Assembly: GCA_003133505.1 (NCBI GenBank)
Contig: PKXT01000205.1
Location: forward strand, 6,876-17,555
Reading direction: 5' to 3'
DNA: 10,680 nt
From: Acidobacteriota bacterium
GTDB taxonomy: Bacteria; Acidobacteriota; Terriglobia; Acidiferrales; UBA7541
A program made the translations under genes and the position numbers. The notes beneath the pieces were generated by a model, which worked only from the letters and a program-made list of their open reading frames with translations, ran no database searches and was not told the origin of the DNA. Positions 7,183 to 10,680 of the stretch are shown here, in pieces. How positions within the stretch are numbered: the first letter of the stretch is position 1; each line of letters starts with the position of its first letter.

Positions 7183-7959
7183 ATGCCGGAAACCTGGAGT
7201 ATTGCAGGCCGGATATTTCATTCGCGGCTGATTCTCGGCACGGGGAAATACCGCAGCTTTGCGGAAATGGTGCGCGCCCATGCCGCTTCCGGTGCGGAGA
7301 TGGTGACGGTCGCCGTCCGCCGCGTGAATCTTTCCGACCGCTCAAAAGAATCTCTGCTGGATTACGTTGACCGCGACAAGTATTTCCTGCTTCCCAACAC
7401 CGCTGGATGCTACGCGGCCGATGAAGCCGTACGCGCGGCGCGCCTCGGACGCGAAGTGGGCCTTTCGGAATGGGTGAAGCTGGAAGTGATTGGCGACGAG
7501 CAAACCCTGTTTCCCGATACGGAAGAATTGCTGGTCGCGACGCGCATCCTGGTGAAGGAAGGATTTGTTGTACTCCCCTACACCACGGATGATCTGATTG
7601 TTGCGCGAAAATTAATTGACGCCGGCGCGGCGGCGGTGATGCCTCTGGCGGCGCCTATTGGCTCCGGGCTGGGCATCCAAAATCTGGCGAATCTGCGCAT
7701 TCTGCGCGAGCGCATCACCGAAGTTCCCCTCATCGTGGATGCCGGCGTGGGCACCGCGTCCGATGCCGCCATTGCAATGGAATTGGGCGCCGACGCCATC
7801 CTTATGAATACGGCCATTGCCGGCGCGGAAGATTCCGTGCTCATGGCCGAGGCCATGCGCCAGGCCGTCGAAGCCGGCCGCAAAGCCTTCCTCGCCGGCC
7901 GCATTGGCAAGAAGCTTTATGCCAGCGCCTCCAGTCCGCTCACCGGCGTCGTCCGCTAA
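7183..7959 (+). CDS. thiG: Thiazole synthase
   Basis: Makes the thiazole phosphate carboxylate half of thiamine from 1-deoxy-D-xylulose 5-phosphate, dehydroglycine and the ThiS thiocarboxylate. It is a cytoplasmic TIM barrel of 258 residues, normal length. The family signature near the N-terminus is SRLILGTGKY (about 14-23), followed by MVTVAVRRVN (about 40-49) and LPNTAGCYAADEAVR (about 70-84). WVKLEVIGD at 97-105 contains Lys99, expected to form the Schiff base with the sugar phosphate. LPYTTDD, VMPLAAPIGSGLGI at about 152-165, and IVDAGVGTASDAA at about 184-196 form the phosphate-binding loops. The ATG is supported by GGAGAG at 7171-7176, six bases upstream. It has 103 bases of spacer before it and 148 after. 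No thiS, thiF, thiH, thiO or thiE is adjacent, so its sulfur carrier must be encoded elsewhere. No TPP riboswitch is recognisable upstream. Confidence 0.97.
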   Translation: MPETWSIAGRIFHSRLILGTGKYRSFAEMVRAHAASGAEMVTVAVRRVNLSDRSKESLLDYVDRDKYFLLPNTAGCYAADEAVRAARLGREVGLSEWVKLEVIGDEQTLFPDTEELLVATRILVKEGFVVLPYTTDDLIVARKLIDAGAAAVMPLAAPIGSGLGIQNLANLRILRERITEVPLIVDAGVGTASDAAIAMELGADAILMNTAIAGAEDSVLMAEAMRQAVEAGRKAFLAGRIGKKLYASASSPLTGVVR

Positions 7960-7983
7960 TTGCGGCGCGCTATCTTCGATGGT

Positions 7984-8003
7984 CTTCGCACGCCCGGGCG
8001 AAG
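7984..8003 (+). other. GC-rich hairpin downstream of thiG
   Basis: CTTCGC and GCGAAG form a perfect 6-base stem around an 8-base loop, 24 bases after the thiG stop. There is no U-tract after it, so it is not a standard intrinsic terminator, though it could stabilise the thiG transcript's 3' end. The rest of the 148-base spacer (7960-8107) shows no gene. Confidence 0.3.
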
Positions 8004-8107
8004 GAGCGAGATGCCCTCCCGAGTGGTAAGCATTTAACCGGCGGATACTCTTGCATCCAGACGTTCCCCCGCCTATGCTAGCGCGAGTTTTAGGGAGCGC
8101 CGAGAGA

Positions 8108-9265
8108 ATGAGCGGCAGCAAAAGGCTGGAATACATAGACTGGATGCGCGGGCTTGCGTGCCTGCTGATGTTCCAGTGGCACTGCTATTCCTCGTGGCTC
8201 AGCGATCCCCCGCGGCGCACCATGTTTTTCAAGTGGGCCGCGCTGGGGGGAACGCTTCCCGCGCCGCTTTTTCTTTTTCTTGCGGGAGTTTCCTTCGCTC
8301 TGGTAACCGACAAGCTGCGCCAGCGCGGCACTCCGGCAAACAGGATTGCCGCCGTAACCATCCGGCGCGGCGCGGAGATTTTCGCGCTCGGCCTGCTGTT
8401 TCGCGTGCAGGAATTTGTCCTGGGTCTGCCCAACTCCCCTTGGACGGATTTGCTCCGCGTGGACATCCTCAACACTATTGGCATTTCCATGATGCTGATG
8501 GGAGTCGTTTGCTGGCTGGCGCCGATGTTCAGCTTCATGAAGCAGTCCCGGGCCAATTTTTGGCTGGCCTGCGGGACGGCGGCGGTCATCGCGTTGGTCA
8601 CACCGCCGTTGTGGTCCACCTGGGCGCCAAAATGGCTGCCATGGTTTCTCGAGTCCTACATCAACGGCGTACATACGTTCGGGCAACCCCAACCCTGGCT
8701 GTTTCCCATTTTCCCGTGGACTGCCTTCGCGTTTGCGGGCCTGGCCGCGGGCTTTGTGCTATTTAGCGATTGGGCCAATGACAAAATAAAAAATCGGCTT
8801 GCGCTCACAACATTGCTGCTTGGTATCACGGGGACCATTTTCTACAAGCTGGGCCTGTGGATTGATGCGGCGCCGGTGCACTTCTATGCGGTGTACGACT
8901 TCTGGCATTCGAGTCCGGAATTCCTGCTGGTTCGCGTCGGGCTGCTGTGGATGATTATCTGCCTGAGTTATGCGTGGTGCCGGTGGGGCGCGCCTTCGAA
9001 ATGGTTCAGTCCGCTCGCGCAACTGGGGCAGACATCGCTGCTGGTCTATTGGGTTCACATCGAATTTGTCTATGGCCGATTTTCGATCATGCGGAAAAAC
9101 TCCCAGAGCTTGCCCATGGCCACCCTGGGGTTTGCGGCGATTTTTTCGGCCATGTTGCTGCTTTCAATGCTGCGAACGCGGTGGAAGGAGGGAACATTGC
9201 CGTTGCCTTACTGGTTGCGCGGGACCCTGAAGCAAGAGTTGAAGCAGCAGCCAGGAAAGAGTTAA
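8108..9265 (+). CDS. DUF1624 / HGSNAT-like multi-pass membrane protein
   Basis: A 385-residue integral membrane protein of the DUF1624 (heparan-alpha-glucosaminide N-acetyltransferase catalytic-like) family, related to the acyltransferase-3 group. The diagnostic opening is RLEYIDWMRGLACLLMFQWH at about 6-25, with the conserved Asp, Arg and His25. FLFLAGVSFALVTDKLRQRG at about 55-74 and LLRVDILNTIGISMML at about 115-130 are family segments, and LGQTSLLVYWVHIEFVYG at about 306-323 is the typical last conserved block. About ten hydrophobic helices can be drawn. Bacterial members are presumed to transfer acyl groups to sugars or cell-envelope molecules, but few have been tested, so the substrate is unknown. 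The ATG at 8108 has AGGGAG at 8092-8097, ten bases upstream, and starts just before the conserved motif; a TTG at 8051 and an ATG at 8075 are in frame but less likely. The C-terminal end is set by an out-of-frame near-duplication (see the repeat at 9234-9270). No functional link to thiG is evident. Confidence 0.85.
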   Translation: MSGSKRLEYIDWMRGLACLLMFQWHCYSSWLSDPPRRTMFFKWAALGGTLPAPLFLFLAGVSFALVTDKLRQRGTPANRIAAVTIRRGAEIFALGLLFRVQEFVLGLPNSPWTDLLRVDILNTIGISMMLMGVVCWLAPMFSFMKQSRANFWLACGTAAVIALVTPPLWSTWAPKWLPWFLESYINGVHTFGQPQPWLFPIFPWTAFAFAGLAAGFVLFSDWANDKIKNRLALTTLLLGITGTIFYKLGLWIDAAPVHFYAVYDFWHSSPEFLLVRVGLLWMIICLSYAWCRWGAPSKWFSPLAQLGQTSLLVYWVHIEFVYGRFSIMRKNSQSLPMATLGFAAIFSAMLLLSMLRTRWKEGTLPLPYWLRGTLKQELKQQPGKS

Positions 9266-9270
9266 AGCAG
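9234..9270 (+). repeat. 14-base direct repeat with 23-base period spanning a stop codon
   Basis: AAGAGTTGAAGCAG at 9234-9247 recurs as AAGAGTTAAAGCAG at 9257-9270, 13 of 14 bases identical. The period, 23 bases, is not a multiple of three. In the first copy the gene reads QELKQ; in the second the frame is shifted so that it reads through AGT and meets TAA at 9263-9265, ending the protein. Confidence 0.7.
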
Positions 9271-9298
9271 GCTCGGGCCGCTGTGCACGCAGAAAATG

Positions 9299-9760
9299 TT
9301 AGGGGGTCGGGGGGGACGGCGTAGCGGCGGACTGAGGGCTTTGCGCCGGCGGAGTAGCCTGCGGAAAGCAGGCGGCATCGGCATCTTCCGCTGATTCGCC
9401 GGAGGTTCCGGTCACCCCGAAAACGACCTCGCCGGGGCGCGCCAAACCGCCAGCGCGCGCCATGCATTCGATGGTCGCCGGATTCGTCTGCAACTCGTGA
9501 ATGCGCTGCTGGGCCTGGCGATTCTGGTTGTCGAGAAGTTGAATCTCGTGGCGGACACGAGCAGTTTCGCGCTGCGATTGCCGCATGGCGATCATTCCAT
9601 GCGCCCCGAAAACATCCTGCAGCAGAAGAATCGAGCACAGCAGCACGAGCAGGATATTCGAGTGCTCCCGCCACATGTCTCCCAGCCACGAGCCCTTTAT
9701 CGCAGGTTTGATTTTCTCTTTGGATGATGGTTGTATAGCTGGTTTCATTGGAGCACCCAT
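9299..9760 (-). CDS. FtsB/DivIC-like septum formation protein
   Basis: A single-pass membrane protein of the FtsB/DivIC family, expected to work at midcell in the divisome with FtsL- and FtsQ-type partners. It has 153 residues from the ATG at 9760. The order is a short basic cytoplasmic tail (about 1-33), one transmembrane helix (about 35-50, ILLVLLCSILLLQDVF), a coiled coil (about 58-92, rich in Gln, Arg and Glu with periodic Leu/Ile), then the family's closing motif IECMARAGGLARPGEVVF at about 97-114. A 39-residue extension follows, acidic and then Pro/Ser/Ala-rich with many prolines, which is extra compared with typical FtsB. The start at 9760 has AAGAGG at 9768-9773 and overlaps the upstream gene by 16 bases. 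The alternative ATG at 9748 forms an ATGA overlap with the upstream TGA and would give 149 residues. Either way, translation is probably coupled to the phosphohexomutase gene. Confidence 0.85.
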   Translation of the reverse strand: MGAPMKPAIQPSSKEKIKPAIKGSWLGDMWREHSNILLVLLCSILLLQDVFGAHGMIAMRQSQRETARVRHEIQLLDNQNRQAQQRIHELQTNPATIECMARAGGLARPGEVVFGVTGTSGESAEDADAACFPQATPPAQSPQSAATPSPPTP

Positions 9761-10680
9761 TTGCGGGCCTCTTCGGCCAATTTTTGTGACTCCGCGGTTG
9801 TGTGAGCTTCGGCGTACACGCGCACCACCGGCTCAGTTCCCGAGGGGCGCATCAGAATCCACGAATCATCGTCAAAAAGAAGCTGCAATCCGTCGGTGCG
9901 ATCTTCGCGAACCACGCGATGCCCGGCAAAATCCCCGAAATCGGCGCGCAGACGCTGCTGCAATTTCTCCACAGCGTTTTCGGGCAGCGAAATATTCACG
10001 CGGACGGGCCAGTATTCCGCGCCAACCCGTTTGAATAGGTCGCGCAGTTGTTCCGCCAGCGACGTCCGCCGGGCGGCGATCATTTCCGCCACCAAGAGGC
10101 ACGCGAGAATGCCATCCTTTTCCGGCAGATGATTTTCAATGCTCATGCCGGCGCTTTCCTCGCCGCCGAGCAGAATCTTGCCTTCATTGACCAGCGCGCC
10201 AATATATTTGAATCCCACGGGCGTTTCGAAAACGGGCCGTCTGCTTTTCCTGGCGACCGCGTCGAGCAGATGCGTGGTGGCTACGCTGCGGGCGACACCC
10301 AGCTTGCTGTCGCTACGGGTTTGCAGCAGATAATCGAACACCAGCCCGAGAATGTGATTCGGCGAAATGAACGCGCCATTGCGATCTATAATGCCGAAGC
10401 GATCCGCATCGCCGTCGGTGGCAAGCCCCGCCATCGAGCCTCTGGCGGCAACTTCCTTGCGCAATTCAGCGACGTTATCCTCGGAAGGGTCGGGCCCGGT
10501 GCCATCAAAAAGCACGTCGCGGTTTGCGCGGATGGTGGAAACCGAAATTCCATGGCGCGTGAGGAGTTCATCAAGGTAGCCGGCGCCGCAGCCGTGCAGC
10601 GCGTCATAGACGAAATGGCCACCGCCTTTTTGGATCACGTCGAAGCGAACCAGTTTTTCGATTTGCGCGAAATATGGCTC
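9745..10680 (-). CDS. Phosphoglucomutase/phosphomannomutase family protein (partial, N-terminus beyond right edge)
   Basis: Alpha-D-phosphohexomutase that interconverts 1- and 6-phosphosugars through a phosphoserine enzyme with Mg2+. The last 311 residues are visible. Domain 2 contains the metal-binding loop TDGDADRFG (DGDADR at about visible residues 89-94). The domain 3 sugar-specificity loop is GGEESAG at about 172-178, preceded by PVGFKYIG, and the domain 4 phosphate-binding loop is RPSGTEP at about 278-284. The GEESAG loop is more like glucose-type phosphoglucomutases than ManB-type phosphomannomutases or GlmM, so glucose 1-phosphate/glucose 6-phosphate is the better guess. The active-site serine loop lies outside the window and could not be checked. 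The frame runs unbroken to the right edge; an internal GTG at 10638 is not the start because the domain continues upstream. The TGA overlaps the start region of the ftsB-like gene. Confidence 0.94.
   Translation of the reverse strand, partial: EPYFAQIEKLVRFDVIQKGGGHFVYDALHGCGAGYLDELLTRHGISVSTIRANRDVLFDGTGPDPSEDNVAELRKEVAARGSMAGLATDGDADRFGIIDRNGAFISPNHILGLVFDYLLQTRSDSKLGVARSVATTHLLDAVARKSRRPVFETPVGFKYIGALVNEGKILLGGEESAGMSIENHLPEKDGILACLLVAEMIAARRTSLAEQLRDLFKRVGAEYWPVRVNISLPENAVEKLQQRLRADFGDFAGHRVVREDRTDGLQLLFDDDSWILMRPSGTEPVVRVYAEAHTTAESQKLAEEARKWVLQ

Noticed and set aside
7612..8136. A 174-codon minus-strand frame across thiG and the following spacer
   Set aside because: Largely antisense to thiG, Gly/His/Arg-rich and without any recognisable feature.
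8090..8692. A 200-codon minus-strand frame opposite the membrane-protein gene
   Set aside because: Antisense to recognisable conserved DUF1624 motifs; composition typical of a high-GC shadow frame.
9302..9319. G-quadruplex on the plus strand
   Set aside because: There is a G5 and a G7 run followed only by GG, so four runs of three exist only if the G7 is split and the last run is short; it is also explained by proline codons on the coding strand.
8947..9324. A plus-strand frame overlapping the end of the membrane-protein gene
   Set aside because: Most of it is a shadow of the DUF1624 gene in another frame; it is mentioned only in connection with the out-of-frame repeat at 9234-9270.

Overview
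This window looks like ordinary chromosomal DNA from a GC-rich bacterium. The best guess is Acidobacteriota or a similar soil lineage. That guess rests on the long-chain acyl-CoA synthetase type, the FtsB-like gene placed directly after a phosphohexomutase, and one degenerate copy of an intergenic repeat of the 'GTCATTCTGAG ... GAATCTG' kind that I recall as common in that phylum. It is inference from memory, not a database result. I see no rRNA, tRNA, insertion sequence, CRISPR array, phage gene or integrase.

Left part (1-5051): a histidine-degradation (hut) block on the minus strand. In transcription order it holds hutU (urocanate hydratase), an NmrA-like NAD(P)-binding protein, hutI (imidazolonepropionase) and a glutamate formimidoyltransferase (ftcD) cut by the left edge. 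These catalyse urocanate to imidazolonepropionate, then to N-formiminoglutamate, then to glutamate plus formimino-tetrahydrofolate. Histidine ammonia-lyase (hutH) is not in the window and may lie beyond the left edge. A small plus-strand gene for a predicted secreted protein of unknown function (1982-2347) sits inside the block and converges on the NmrA-like gene with a 3-base gap.

Middle (5235-9265): plus-strand genes, divergent from hutU across a 183-base spacer. They are a long-chain acyl-CoA synthetase (AMP-forming), thiG (thiazole synthase, with no thiS beside it) and a multi-pass DUF1624 / HGSNAT-like membrane protein. Spacers of about 100-150 bases separate them, so they need not be one operon and share no evident pathway.

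Right part (9299-10680): a minus-strand pair. A phosphoglucomutase/phosphomannomutase-family gene is cut by the right edge, and its stop overlaps the start of an FtsB/DivIC-like cell-division protein gene. The plus-strand membrane-protein gene and the minus-strand ftsB-like gene converge with a 33-base gap.

No stretch longer than about 300 bases lacks a gene. I found no convincing new multi-gene system. The items most worth a second look are the small secreted orphan inside the hut block, the out-of-frame 23-base-period repeat that sets the end of the membrane-protein gene, and the degenerate repeat and palindrome upstream of thiG.
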